This document shows, in pieces, positions 1 to 12,500 of a DNA stretch of 64,000 nucleotides. Every line of letters starts with the position of its first letter. Within the stretch, counting starts at the first letter, position 1. Position numbers and translations under genes: made by a program. The stretch covers positions 185,481,886 through 185,545,885 of the forward strand of contig JBOZIK010000001.1 of assembly GCA_051453625.1 (NCBI GenBank), given 5' to 3'. The notes beneath the pieces are model-generated. The model saw nothing but the letters and a program-made list of their open reading frames with translations. It was not told the origin of the DNA and ran no database searches. Origin of the DNA: Welwitschia mirabilis (lineage: Eukaryota; Gnetophyta; Gnetopsida; Welwitschiales).

Positions 1-252
1 CAAGGTCCTACATCCAGCCAATCGCAGCGACCTAACCAAGAATTCAAGAAGGATGAATGCTGGAAATGTGATGACCGATGGGAACTTGGTCACCGATGTA
101 AACCCAAAATGCTCAACGTAATTGAAGGTAAAGAGTTAACTAATGAGGATTTTGTCAAACTCATAGCCGAGCCAAGCTCCAAGGATATTGAGGCCTATGG
201 CAAGGTAACCCTCAATTGTATCTCCTGTTATTCACCACCCACGCCCATATGA
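1..252 (+). pseudogene. Gag C-terminal fragment with zinc knuckle (Ty3/gypsy)
   Basis: Frame 1 is open from the window edge to a TGA at 250-252 (83 codons). Residues CWKCDDRWELGHRC (58-99) form the C-x2-C-x7-H-x-C nucleic-acid-binding knuckle typical of plant Ty3/gypsy Gag, which packages element RNA. The knuckle is followed by an acidic linker leading towards the protease. The reading frame is lost at 250, just before the protease motif continues in another frame, so a frameshift separates the two. The N-terminal capsid part is outside the window. Confidence 0.8.
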
Positions 253-720
253 ATCAGTCCATGACAACCTAGCTATTGTCTTGATCAACACTGGAAGCAC
301 CCATACCTTCGTGGATCTAAAGATTCTCAAGGGGATGAGTGTGGTTCTAATTAAGATGTATCCATTAATTGTGACGATAGCCAATGGAGCCAAGCTTATC
401 AACCGATTAGAGTGTCCCCAACTGGAATGGGAGATGGGGGAAACACTTATTCAACTGGGATGTCAAGGTCATGAATCTTGGTGGTTGCGACATGGTTCTT
501 GGAGTCGACATACTTAAGGAATTTAGTCCGATCATGTTTTACTTCAATTACCTTTACTTACAATTCAAATACAAGAGGAAAGTTATCAAGCTAGAAGGTG
601 GAACCCAACATGCATCATTACGGCTGATTGGGTCTGAATTGATCGACCACATAAAGAACCCACATGAGGATGAATGGCTGGCCCAATTGACTATCATCCA
701 GGCCTAAGTTAAAGAACCAC
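253..720 (+). pseudogene. Retropepsin-like protease, inactivated (Ty3/gypsy)
   Basis: The segment VLINTGSTHTFV near 276-312 matches the active-site loop of plant Ty3/gypsy aspartic proteases, normally L-I-D-S/T-G-S-T-H. Here the catalytic Asp codon is AAC (Asn), so the enzyme would be dead even without other lesions. A frameshift near 470-517 moves to the frame that carries GGCDMVLGVDIL (about 483-518), the conserved C-terminal part of the domain; that frame ends at a stop at 705-707. The protease would normally cut the Gag-Pol polyprotein. Confidence 0.8.
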
Positions 721-734
721 CCATACCCCAGCCT

Positions 735-1470
735 ATCTTACAGCTCATCGCCGAACACAAGCTGTTTGTGAAGAAGAAGAAGTGCACTTTTGGTCAGCCT
801 AGAATGGACTATTTGGGACATGTGATATTGTCCCAGGGAGTTTCCATGGACCTGAAGAAAATCAAGGCCATGATTCAATGGCCAACCCTAAGGACAGTAA
901 AGGAGCTTAGGGGGTTCCTTGGCCTTACGAGATATTACAGGAGATTCCTACGAGATTGTGGGAAGATCAGTAAGAGACTCACCAACCTCCTTTAAAAGGA
1001 ATCCTTCCACTAGGACAAAGGGGTAACCAAGGCCTTTGAAGAACTCAAGATTGCTATGACTGAAGCCCCCGTCCTGGCTATGCTAGATTTTACTAAATCT
1101 TTTACTCTTGAAACTGATGCTTGTGAAATAGGTATTGGAGTAGTATTGACATAGGATTCAAGGCCCATAGCTTACATGAGTAAGGCATTGGGAATCAAGA
1201 ACTAGGGGTTATCAACTTACAAGAAGGAGTACTTGGGTCTCTTAATGGTAGTAGGTAAGTGACACCACTATTTGGAGACCAGGCCTTTCATCATAAAGAC
1301 AGATCATGAAAGCCTCAAGTATCTTTTGGATTAGCATATCATGACACTAATACAGAAGAAGGGTTTGACTAAATTGGTTGGGCCAGACTATAAGATTTTG
1401 TACTGTAAGGGCAAGGAGAACAAGGCGGTAGACACCCTATTATGGAGGTTTTCTTCTTTCAACCCTTGAG
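735..1470 (+). pseudogene. RT thumb plus RNase H fragment (Ty3/gypsy pol)
   Basis: EHKLFVKKKKCTFGQ begins near 753 and continues through YLGHVILSQGV and LRGFLGLTRYYRRFL (to about 950), the thumb/connection part of gypsy RT. The upstream fingers and palm with the YxDD catalytic site are missing: the sequence passes from a pre-RT linker straight into the thumb. RNase H follows at about 1100-1455, with the four acidic positions still visible in ETDAC, YKKEYLG, KTDHESL and NKAVDTLL. At least four in-frame stops interrupt it (near 1153, 1204, 1259, 1333). Integrase is absent after it. Confidence 0.85.
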
Positions 1471-1486
1471 GACAAGGGTTGCCTCT

Positions 1487-1498
1487 AAGGGAGGGGAG
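1487..1498 (+). other. Polypurine tract of the Ty3/gypsy relic
   Basis: The purine run AAGGGAGGGGAG lies just downstream of the pol remains, in the position where plus-strand DNA synthesis is primed next to the 3' LTR. Plant gypsy elements commonly have such a run directly before the LTR. Confidence 0.75.
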
Positions 1499-1925
1499 TA
1501 TCACAACTGTGACTACGTTCACCTTCCATATAATTCATCCATATCATCACATGCATACAGCCTCACTTAGGCTTATTTAATTTCTAATAAAATGTTATAG
1601 ACCATTATAATAAGTAATTAAGAGAGAGAAGGCAAGTAGTTACTGATTATTTAATGCTTATAATGGCCTTATTAGTGGTTTAGTGGTTTAGTGACCCTAT
1701 TAGTGGATTAGTGGTGGGCTTAGGCAGTTGTTTATGCATTTTTCTATTTAAGCATCACAAATATATGAGGATTGGCATGTGGAATGAATAAACTCTTGAA
1801 TTACAAACTTTTCTAATTTCTTCTTTTCTTTTTGTTCAACCCCTTTTCTTTCTTCTTCTTTCTTCTTCCTTTCTCTTTTCTTTCTTTATTTTCTTATTCA
1901 GTCCATTTCTCGAGCATCGTGATAA
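1499..1925 (+). repeat. Probable 3' LTR of the Ty3/gypsy relic
   Basis: It begins right after the polypurine tract with TATCACAACTGTGAC. It contains AATAAACTC near 1787, a possible polyadenylation context, and a long pyrimidine-rich stretch (about 1806-1905) as often seen around the R/U5 region. No partner LTR is in the window, so the right end is estimated from the primer-site-like motif at 1926. Confidence 0.5.
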
Positions 1926-1977
1926 TTGGAATTAGAGCATCGATCTTGATAATTGGAATCAGAGCATCGATCGTGAC
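1911..1977 (+). repeat. Short tandem repeat with primer-binding-site-like motifs
   Basis: A unit of about 25-27 bp (AGCATCG...GATAATTGGAAT) is repeated twice with a partial third copy. The copies at 1926-1938 and 1953-1965 read TTGGAATTAGAGC and TTGGAATCAGAGC, close to TGGTATCAGAGC, the sequence complementary to initiator tRNA-Met used as minus-strand primer site by many plant elements. A primer site normally follows a 5' LTR, not a 3' LTR. Confidence 0.45.
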
Positions 1978-2932
1978 ATTAAGCTATTCTATCTATAAGA
2001 GAAAGTCATGGGCATGGATGTTTCTTTCAAGTGAAAGGTATAAGGCATTAATACCAAGAAAAATAATACAAAAGTGTTTAGATGCAAAGAAACATTAGGG
2101 TTTGGATTTAGAATGTTACGATTTCATTGATCTGTCTCATATGTTCTATCTTAGTTTGCTAAATCTCATAAATTGGCTATTGAACACATAGATGAAGAGG
2201 GAATGGATGATGCCGAAGGTTTATTCTACATATTTCTTTGAATTAAAGAAGAGTAGACTGATGGTATCTTCCAACAAGAAAACTCCTCACATTGAAGGGA
2301 TTTCTCTATCACAACTGAAATTGTGATGCCGATCTTTTTCAAATTCAAGTGCCTCAAAGTTAAGTATTATCTACAAGCATAATGAAGAGTTCAAACATCA
2401 TTTGTTGCAATCCATTATGCCTTTTTAGATTCTTGCTACTACCCTTAGCTTTTAAAATTCTAGGTTACTACTTAAGCATGAATCTTTTTCTCTTAAGTTT
2501 CTTTTATATCTTGATCATTTGACGACCAAACTATATCTGATTTATCTAATTTGATGCCTCCTTTCACCATTTGCAAAAAGCTTGTTTTTGACCTAATTCA
2601 TAGTACATGCTTACGTTTGATCAGTGGGAGATCATTTGCATAGAAATTCATAATGATTTTATCTCTCTAGATCTTGACGTTCCTGCTACTAGAGTTTCAT
2701 TTTCTTTTGTCTTACCTTCTCATCTTCTTGGAAAACTCATCTCAGATTATAGCAAAGAGATCTCTCAGTGACTCATATCTGAGAGCAATAATCTCTGCTA
2801 CACCATTATCAAAAACCTAGGATGTATTTTAGCTTAAGATGATGTTTTTATGCTTGTGAAAATAATGTAAATCTTCTGTTAATAGTTAACTAATGGTGAC
2901 ACCAAATTGGGAAAAGAACACTTCATTCTTCA
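1978..2932. other. Unassigned AT-rich sequence
   Basis: No gene or known element recognised. It leads without a visible break into the first copy of the 4.07-kb repeat, so part of it may belong to that unit; the matching part of copy 2 would be hidden in the N gap at 6908. Confidence 0.4.
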
Positions 2933-5900
2933 GATGCTGTTTACAACATTTCTTATGAGGCTGTTGGGCAGACATTCTAGGATTTTAGTACAAAGCAAAT
3001 TTATTTACTTACTTCTTCTTAAACCTCATAAATGAAGCTATTCATGAGAATTGATCTGGCATAGTAATCCTTAACAATGGGAAAGGAGAATCCAAAAGGG
3101 CATTAACAAGGATATTACACATTATTGTCACTGATCTGTCTTCACATGCAGATCTCTACAAAACCTTTCTCTTTCTTGATATTCCTTTACTTAATTGAAT
3201 ATTCTTAGCCATCATCTCTATCATTGAGGCAATCACCATTCTTAACTTGACTATTATATGTGAAATTCTATTTCATGTTCTTTACAAATGCTATGAAAAC
3301 TGGAAGAGCAACCTTGCCCTCATAGGAGATGACAATTAAAGTTTTCTAAATCTAAGTCCTCTGGTTCTTCTTTCAGGTTTGGAGGTCTTGGAGAAATTGG
3401 AAGACTAATCAGTGTTGGCATTGATAACATTTTTGATAACTAAAAAATATGTTTTATTACAAATGAAACATAGTGTATTTCGAAAGTAAAAGTTCACTTA
3501 GCTTTCAGGAAATTGATCACATTGGACAAAAAACATGTTTCCATTTTCACTTAAAAGAATAACCTAGTCAGTCCTCTAAAATGTGAAATAAGTACTTGTT
3601 ATACAATTGAACTTTAAGTGCACTATGTTCTCTATTTCAATTGTTACAGATTTTTACAATTTCTTATCAATTTTTAAGTGTAAGAAGCTAATGTCAGGGC
3701 ATTTTAAGTTTCACATTGAAATGTGAGGCAGAGGCTAGAGGAAAAATAAAGCAAATTAACTGAGCTTATCTTGATGACTGTTCCAATAGCTGGTTAAAAG
3801 CCATGAGCTAGCCCTAGGTTCAAACAAGCTAATCGTGGATTGAGCTTAAATCCTTTAATTGAAACCTCTCTCTAATTCATAATGTTATATAATGAATTAT
3901 TTTGTCATAAGAGGAGATGTCTATTTTTGTTAAAAAATTCAATCTTTTTTCTTTCATAATTTTTCATATTAATACAAAATATCTTTATTGGAACCTTTAT
4001 GGCTAAGTAATTATTTTCTAGACTTTTAAATATTGTTTCTTTTTACAAGTGCTACAACGTGATGTCTCAGCCTCGGCTAGTTTATCTATTGGATATCACC
4101 TACCATAAGCTTGGGGATGAGCTATTCAAGACTGTGATGGTGTTAAATCCATGTTTTACCATGGAGAAGGGAATCACAAATGTTCCACTACTATCTTTTG
4201 GTATACTATAATACATATATATTTCTAAACTTTTTTCTAATGCCCAACAGAAAGAGCTATGGCTATCAATTTTGACACTTTTCCTTGCACTATTTCACGA
4301 CATTCTCTAAAATTAGTGTCAATGTAAATGCTAGCATTAGGACTGCAATTATGTTATGTAGTAGCTGCATTATATCCTACAGAAGCCACTTTAATATTTT
4401 TGCTGGCATGGCTATTTGAATGGTTAGCAATTTTGAAGCACACTGTTACTAATTTTAAAGCATGAGGGACTCATGCTAATGCTGTTCATAGGTTTCAGTG
4501 TCAATGCATTTAATTGTTACCAAATTCTACCATTGGCATATCTTTTTTCTTCCTCCTTATATTAAGAATTTATCAATTCAAAATTGATGTTTATGCATCT
4601 AAATATAGATATTTCTCTAAGTTAATTACTCATTTATTGCTAACTTTTTCAAAGAGTTCAATGTGTCTTTAAACAAGAATTTTTGTTGAAAAGAAAATCT
4701 CTAATTTGTTTATTGAGTGATATGTCGAATGATGCAATAAAAGAATTTTTTCTATGGACACATGAGGGATGAGTTTAAGTTATACATGTTGCTATGTTTT
4801 TCCTTGACTCCAAAATAATGGTGTTTAAAGTTTTTGTGACATGTAACGAATTCTTTTTATGGCTATCATGCATTAATCAAATAATTGCTTGCCTTTGATC
4901 TAAAGGCTTTTAATCCTGCTATATGTATGGTTGTGCCTCCACATTGACTTACCTTATATAATTTGATTTGAAATAGGTTGGATTCATAAACTCACTTGCT
5001 TCTGCAAAGTCTGGACTTTTTCTCATTACTAGAGTTGGGCAAGTTTGTGCTTGTCATTTTGTCATTATTATAAAATTTTTGTTCTTTTTTTTAAGAATAA
5101 AATTTAACTTGTCCTTTGAAAAAACATGTAATTTCATTCAGATTATACTATAAACAAACATTTTATTGCTAGAAATTATTTTATAAGTTTCTCAGGGTAG
5201 GCTTTCACCTGGGAATAAGCTGATGCTACACGTATGAAACTAGTATAATCAAAACAAAACTATAAGAGCTATAAGATTGTACTGCAACAAACTCTTCCCT
5301 TGAGTGGGGGTTGCATTAGCAAAACTTGTCATGTAACATTGCACATAGTAGAGTGTTAGAGTTTATATATGGTTTTTTTTTTTTTTTCTTTTTGCTTGCT
5401 ATGGATGAAGACTACATTGTCATCTTAGGCTTGGGGTGGACTAGTTGGAAAAAAAAGATTTTCTCTTACATCAAACATTGTTGGATTGTGAAGTTTTATC
5501 TTCTATTTAGTGCTCTTCTATTTTGTTTTAGTATTTTGATTATTTTTAATACTATAAAAGGCAAATGTAGTGCTTTAAAAATAGAGATATCAGTAAAAGA
5601 AAAAGAATTTTTTATGTGTATCTTTCTAAGATTCTTATCCTTAAACTCTATAAAAATAATTTTTATGATAGTCATATCTTCACAAATTTAGTTTTAGGTA
5701 CATGTACATTAATTAAATATCTTTACTAATGGTATTATTAATCCTTTTTTAAGAATTTTTTATTAAAGAACCATTAAAATACATTACACTTTATACATAT
5801 ATCATGAATAGTTAACTTTCATGAGATTAGATGGTATACCTTTATACATCCAATTCCTTTCATGGAAGTATACACCATCAAGTTGCATTTCCACTTTAGT

Positions 5901-6907
5901 TGTATTCCTTGCCTTCTAGAACAATCAAGAAGATAAGGTTACTGGCCATATGGGATAGCCTCACTGCGACTTCTCTTTGATCCATCAAACAAGTCTAGGG
6001 ATTTGTATCACATATGATAAGTAGTTCATAGCTAAACCCATAGGTGCACACACATATGATACTTTAGTATTAAATCTAGAACATTCCTTGATCACTATCA
6101 TTAAAGCATTGCAAATCCATGCAAGAAGAATGAGTATGCATTTTACTATTTGTGTAAGAAGTTTTTTATTTTACATAATAGTCATAAATAAGATTTGACT
6201 TAATGAACTTCAAGACAAGCTTGCACACCTAACAAAATAAACTACATTTTTGAATGTCTTTACCATCCCTCCTCCAATTTCTTTGCATGTTTTATTTTCA
6301 ACATTATCTTCACACAAGAGCTACTCGTGTGTCTAAGTTTGCTTCGCTTCTTTGCTTCCTACACCAAAACTAACTCTGAGGTAGAACTGGAGGTCAATCT
6401 ACTACTGGAAAGTTACTATATTTCTCTTTTAGATACATTGTCTCTTCCGAGTCTCCTTATTTTCATCTTCTTTGCTAATCACATTCATTATTACTAGTAT
6501 GTCATAGCCTTCTTTTGCAATGTTGTCCTCGGAATTTTTCTAGTAACTTAGGATGGAGCAGAAATATCAACACCCAAAAGCAGCTTGTTGGAAGCATTGC
6601 CTATAAATCATAAATGGTGTTGTTTTGTATCAAACCTTGGGAAATGAACTCCAAACACGAATGGGTAACATGTGAAAGAGGGTGCTTTCCCAGAAAACCT
6701 TTTTGCTTATGCTTTAGACCATTAAAACTTGAAACCTTTATATAAAACCTCCCCAATCCCACCCTCACCCTTTAAACCAAGTAGCATTAGGAGTGCAGTA
6801 GGTCATTGGCAATCTCCGCATATCATTTCTAAGCCTAGATACAACATACAATCAAGGTTAAAATATGATGTTGCATCATTTTATGAGGCCATTACATGAA
6901 ATGCATT
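2933..6907 (+). repeat. 4.07-kb direct repeat, copy 1
   Basis: This segment is repeated at 7009-10971 with an offset of 4076 at the left end and 4064 at the right end. In the first 145 aligned bases I count roughly 14 differences (about 90 percent identity), mainly transitions. There is no convincing coding domain: the 121-codon open frame at 5326-5691 is broken in copy 2 and starts in a T-run. Some stretches look intron-like, but I recognise neither host exons nor transposon proteins. The true left end is not defined. Confidence 0.85.
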
Positions 6908-7007
6908 NNNNNNNNNNNNNNNNNNNNNNNNNNNNNNNNNNNNNNNNNNNNNNNNNNNNNNNNNNNNNNNNNNNNNNNNNNNNNNNNNNNNNNNNNNNNN
7001 NNNNNNN
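6908..7007. other. Assembly gap, 100 N
   Basis: Exactly 100 N, the usual placeholder for a gap of unknown size. It lies at the junction between the two 4-kb repeat copies, so the junction, any spacer and the true copy number cannot be read. Confidence 0.95.
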
Positions 7008-7008
7008 G

Positions 7009-10000
7009 GATGCTGTTTATAACCTTTCTATGAGGCTATTGGATAGACATTCTAGGATTTTAGTATAAAGCAAATTTATTCACTCACTTATTCTTAAACC
7101 TCATAAATGAAGCTATTCATGAGAATTGATCTAGCATAGCAATACTTACCAATGGAAAAGGAGAATCCAAAAGAACAGAAATAAGGATATTACACATCAA
7201 CATTGCCACTGATGTTTCTTTGTATGTAGATATATACAAAACCTTTCTCTTCTTAATCTTTCTTTATCTAGTTGAATATTCTTAGTCATCCTCTCTATCA
7301 TTGAGGTAATCACCATCCTTGACCTAATTATTATATGTGAAATTCTATCTCATGTTCTTTACAAATGCTACAAAAATGGGTAGAGTAACCTTTCCCTCAT
7401 AGGAGATGACAATTAAATTTTTCTAGATCCAAGTCCTCTAGTTCTTCTTTTAGGTTTGGAGGTCTCAAAGGAATGGAGAGACTAATTAGTGTTAGCATTA
7501 ATAGTGCTTCTGATAACTAAAAAATATAATTTATCATAAAATAAACATAGTTTATTTCAAAAGTAAAAGTTTAATTAGATTTAAAGAAATTGATTACATT
7601 GAATAGAAAACATGTTTTTATTTTTACTTAAAAGAATAATCTAGTCAGTCCTCCAAAATGTAAAATAAGTACTTATTACAAAATTAAACTCTAAGTGTAC
7701 TATGTTCTCTATTTTAATTATTACAAATTTTTACAATTTATTACTAATTTTTAAGTATAAGAATCCAATGTTGGACATTTTAGGTTTCATGTTAAAATGT
7801 AAGGCAAAGGCTAGAGGAAAAATAGAGTAAATCGAATAAGCTTATCTTGATGACTATTTCAATAGTAGGTTGAAAGCCATTTGCTAGCCCTAAGTTTAGA
7901 CATGCCAACTATGGATCGAGCTTAAATTGTATAATTGAGACCTCTTTCCAATTCATAATGTTATATAATGAATTCTTTTGTCATAATAGGAGATACTTAT
8001 TTTTTTTGAAAATTTCAATCTTTATTTTTTACTTTCAAAATTCTACATGCTAATCCATAATGTCTTGATTGCAATCTTTATGGCTAAGTAATTATTTGAT
8101 ATATTTTTAAATATTATTTCTCTTTATAAGTGCTATAATGTGATGTCTCAACCTTAGCTACTTTACCTATTGAATATCTCCTTTCATAAGCCTGGGGATG
8201 AGCTATTCAAAGCTGTGATGGTGTTCACTCCATGTTTTACCATCGATAAGGGAATCATAGATATTCCACTATTATCCTTTAGTGTACTACAATACATATA
8301 TCTTTCACAAGTTTTTTTTAATGCCTAGAAAAAAAATATGGCTATTAATTTTGATGCTCTTCATTGCACTATTTCACTACATTCTCTAGAATTAGTATCA
8401 ATGTGAATGCTAGCATCAGGACTACAATTTTGTTATGTAGTAGCTACACTATATTCTATAGAAGCCAATTTAATATTTTTATTGGTACAGCTATATGAAT
8501 GGTCAACAATTTTGGAACACATTATTAGTAATTTTAAAGCATAAGGAAAGCACATTAATTCTATTCACAGGCTTGCGTATTAATGTATTTAATTGTTACA
8601 AAATTCTTCCATTAGCATATCTTTTTTTCTCCCTCCTTACATTAAGAATTTATCAATGCAAATTTAATGTTTCATCAGCATATATATACTTCTCTAATTT
8701 AATTACTCATTTATCACTAAATTTTTCAAAGAGTTTAATATGTTTTAAAATAAAAATTTTTGTTGAAAAGGAAATCTTTGATTTATTCATCAAGTGATAT
8801 GTAAAAGAATGTGCTAAGAGAATTTTATATCTAGACATATTAGGAACGTGTTTGAGTAATACATTTTGTCATGTATTTCCTTTACTTCAAAATAATGGTG
8901 ATCAAATTTTTTGTGATATGTAACTAATTTATTTAATGATTGTCATGCATTAATTGCTTGCCTTTGATCTAAGGGCTTTTAGTCCTATTGTATGTATGGT
9001 TGTGCCTCCACATTGACCTATCTTATATACTTTAATTTGAAATAAGTTGAATTTATAAACTAACTTGGTTTTGGAAAGTCTAGATATTTTCTCATTACTA
9101 GAGTTAGAAAGGTTTATGCTTGTCATTTTGTCATTGTTATAAAACTTTTGTTCTTTTTTTTAAGAATAAAACTTAACTTATCCTTTAAGTAAACATGTAA
9201 TTTCATTTATATTATACTATAAACAATTTCTATTACTAAAAATTATTTTATAATTCTCTTAGGGTAAGCTTTCACTTGGAAATAAGCCTATGTTACATGC
9301 ATGAAACTAGTATAATCAAAATAAAACTATAAAATCTATAAGGTTGTACTATAAAAAACTCTTCCTTTGAATGGGGGTTGCATTAGCAAAAGTTTTCATG
9401 TAACATTACACATAGTAGAGTGTTAAAGTTTATATATGTTTTCCTTTTTCTTACTAGGGAGGAAGACTACATTATCATCCTAGGCCTATGGTTGTCTAGT
9501 TGGAAAAAAATGATTTGCCCTTACATGGAATATTATTGGATTGCGAAGTTAAATCTTCTATTTAGTGGTCTTCTATTTTATTTTAGTGTTTTATTATTTT
9601 TAATGCTGTAAAAGGTGAATATAGTGTTTCAAAAATAGAGATATTAGTAAAAGAAAAAGAATTTTTTGTGTGTATCTTCCTAAGATTATTACCGTTAAAC
9701 TCTATAAAAAGAATTATTGTGACAATCATATCTTCACAATTAGTTTTAGGTACATGTACATTAATCAAATACCTCTACTACAGATATTATTAATCCTTTT
9801 TAGGAACTTTTTATTAAAGAACCATTAAAATACATTACATTTTAGATGTATATCATGAATAGTTAAATTTCATAAGATTAGATGATATCCTTTTGTACCT
9901 CCAATTCCTTTCATGGAAGTATACACCATCAAGGTGCATTTCCACTTTACTTGGGTTCCTTGCCTTCTATAACAACCAAGAAGATAAGGTTTCTGTCCAT

Positions 10001-10971
10001 ATGACATAGTCTCATTACCACTTTTGGTTGACCCATTAAACAAGTCTAGGGGTTTCTATCACATATGATAGATAGGTCATAGCTAAATCCATAGGTGCAC
10101 AAAAATCTGATACTTTAGTGTTAAATCTAGGACATTCCTTGATCACTGTTATTAAAGCATTGCAAATCCATGTAAGAAGAAAGGGTATGAATTTTACTAT
10201 TTGTGTAAGAAGTTTTTCATTTTACATAATAGTCATAGACAAGATTTGACTTAATGAACTTAAAGATAAGCTTATATACCTAACAAAACAAACTACATTT
10301 TTGAATGTCTTTACTATCCCTCCTTCAATTTTTGTGCATGTTTTATTTTCAAGTTTATCTTCATACAAGAGATACTCTTGTGTTTAAGTTTGCTTTGCTT
10401 CTTCCTATACCAAACCTAACTCTAAGGAAGAATTGGAGGTAAATGTCCTACTAGAAAGTTACTAGATTTCTCTTTTATCTATATTGTCTCTTTCAAATAT
10501 ATTTATTTTCATCTTCTTTATTGATCACATCACTAGTATTTCATACCCTTCTTTTGCAATGTTATCCTTGGAGGTTTTCCAGTAACTTAGAAAGGAGCAA
10601 AAATATCAATACCTAAAAATAGCTTGCTAGAAGCACTACCTATAAATCATAAATGATGTTGTTTTATATCAAACCTTGGGAAATTAACTACAAATAAGAA
10701 TGGGTAACATGTGAAAGAGGATTTCTTCCTAGAAAACTTTTCTACTTATGCTTCAAACCATTAAAACCTAAAACTTTCATTTGAAGCCCCTCTTCCACGC
10801 CCCCCACACCCCACACCCAATCCCACCCTCATCCCTCAAGCCAAGTAGCATTAGGAGTGTAGTAGGGCATTGGCAATATCCGCATATTACTTTTGAGCCT
10901 AGATACAACATACAGTCAAGGTTAAAATATGATTTTGCATAAGTTTATAAGGTTATTACATGAAATGCATT
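7009..10971 (+). repeat. 4.07-kb direct repeat, copy 2
   Basis: Collinear with 2933-6907 from GATGCTGTTTA at the left to GAAATGCATT at the right. Small indels shorten it by about 12 bases. It carries a local C-rich insertion around 10790-10825 that is shorter in copy 1 (near 6750). The short frames at 8495-8797 and 9420-9611 are not conserved as frames in copy 1 and are not credible genes. Confidence 0.85.
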
Positions 10972-12497
10972 TTATCCATTCCTTAAAATATTATGTACTA
11001 AATATTATTGTTCTAGAAGAATATCAACTTAATCACATGATATGAGTGGATTTCCTTGCCAAGGTTGGAAGGACATTATTATTTGTGGACTTCATACTTT
11101 CTAAAAACATAAAATGATAAAGAACTTTGATTTGGTTCTCTGTATTTAAGGCAACTTTTAATATTTCCTTTTGTTAATTATTACATCTTTCATTTTTCCT
11201 TTATACTTGATATCAATTGTTGTGTTCTTTATGATTTTATTCCACACAGTGGAAATTTCCATGGTGATTACATCTGACTGGGTTCACGAGGTGACAACTA
11301 CTATGAATACTTACTTAAAGTATGGCTTTAATAACAAGGCACAGTGGCTAAACAATCAAACATTTTTTATTTATGTAAAATGTATGAGGAAGTAATGAGG
11401 GTTGTTAAATATCAGTTGGTTCAAAAATCCATTCCTAAAGGTCTAGTGTATCCAAAGATGAACCATTTGATAAGCATCATCTTTTAACACTATTAAGGAT
11501 GATTTTGATATTAAATGAAAATCAAAACTTTAATCCATAATAAGAACCACTTTTTGAGTCATCTAATTAAATAATTATCTACTAATGCTTTTATGAATGA
11601 TGAGTTGATTTTATAGATATTATAAATTTTGTTAGATGCATGTTTCATAGAATAACATGAAAATGTCAGACACTGCTGAAATTGATGGTTCATTATTACA
11701 GACCATCTCGAATGTTTGTTTCAAAATTTTAACTGGAAGGAAAATCATGGCCATACATATCTTCAATCCATAAATTCTAGGCTATCTATGTATATAAATG
11801 ATGGAAGTTAAAAGGAAGGCACTAAAACACACGCCAAAGATTATGTTAAGAAGTAGAGCTAGGAAGAACACGTTCTCTCTTATTTGTAATATGATGGTAT
11901 TGACTCAATCAAAATTTGTGTGGGTTCTTTTATTTAATGTTTACAATGTAATGTCTAAAATTAAAAGTATTTATAATGACTTTCTCTCATGCTTGATAAT
12001 GTTAATAGTAAAGAAGAATGAAAACCATAGGAATGATTGGTGGTTTGAATTCACATGTTTACACGTTTCACCTTCTAAGACATTTAGCATTTTAACAATC
12101 GTATATTATGTTAGTAATTATAGTGGTACCCTTCTTACTTTCTAATGTCCTTCCTTAATTATATAAATTTTGCCAACCACTTAACTATGTATCTCCACCG
12201 AATCATAATCCTTCACATGGGCCCTCTTCTCCATGTGGTAAAAGTCCGTCTCAGCTTATCAATGGATTTAGATGTAATGAAAGATTTTATTTTTTTACAA
12301 GATTATGAATTTAATTATAGTGAAAGTCTTAATTTATCCAAGGTGGATCATGGTATTTCAAATTATGAAACGAATAAGTCATCCTTAAAATTCTTGCTCC
12401 AGTTCTTTCTTTTTAAATGCAAGCATAGAAATTAATGTTAGAGAAGATGATCTTAATAGAAAATGACCTAGTAATGATGGTTAAGATGAGAAGAAAG
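10972..12497. other. Unassigned AT-rich sequence
   Basis: Three open frames of 74-115 codons occur (11171-11395, 11798-12145, 12145-12435), but they show no recognisable domain and are ordinary for sequence of this composition. I see no repeat partner elsewhere in the window. Confidence 0.4.
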
Positions 12498-12500
12498 TAA

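Larger units (their letters stand above)
1..1925 (+). mobile_element. Ty3/gypsy LTR retrotransposon relic, 3' part
   Basis: Reading left to right there are remains of the Gag zinc knuckle, protease, RT thumb/connection, RNase H, a polypurine tract and an LTR-like region. This is the pol order of Ty3/gypsy elements (RNase H follows RT). Integrase should follow RNase H but is absent, and the RT fingers and palm are missing, so the copy has at least two internal deletions besides frameshifts and stops. The 5' end lies outside the window. The element cannot be functional. The right LTR boundary is approximate because no second LTR is in view. Confidence 0.85.

Noticed and set aside
5326-5691. 121-codon open frame with hydrophobic stretches in repeat copy 1
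   Set aside because: The equivalent region of copy 2 is broken, the frame begins in a T-run, and there is no domain or codon pattern of a gene.
6865-7068. Open frame spanning the gap at 6908
   Set aside because: Half of it is translated N, and the two sides belong to opposite ends of the 4-kb repeat.
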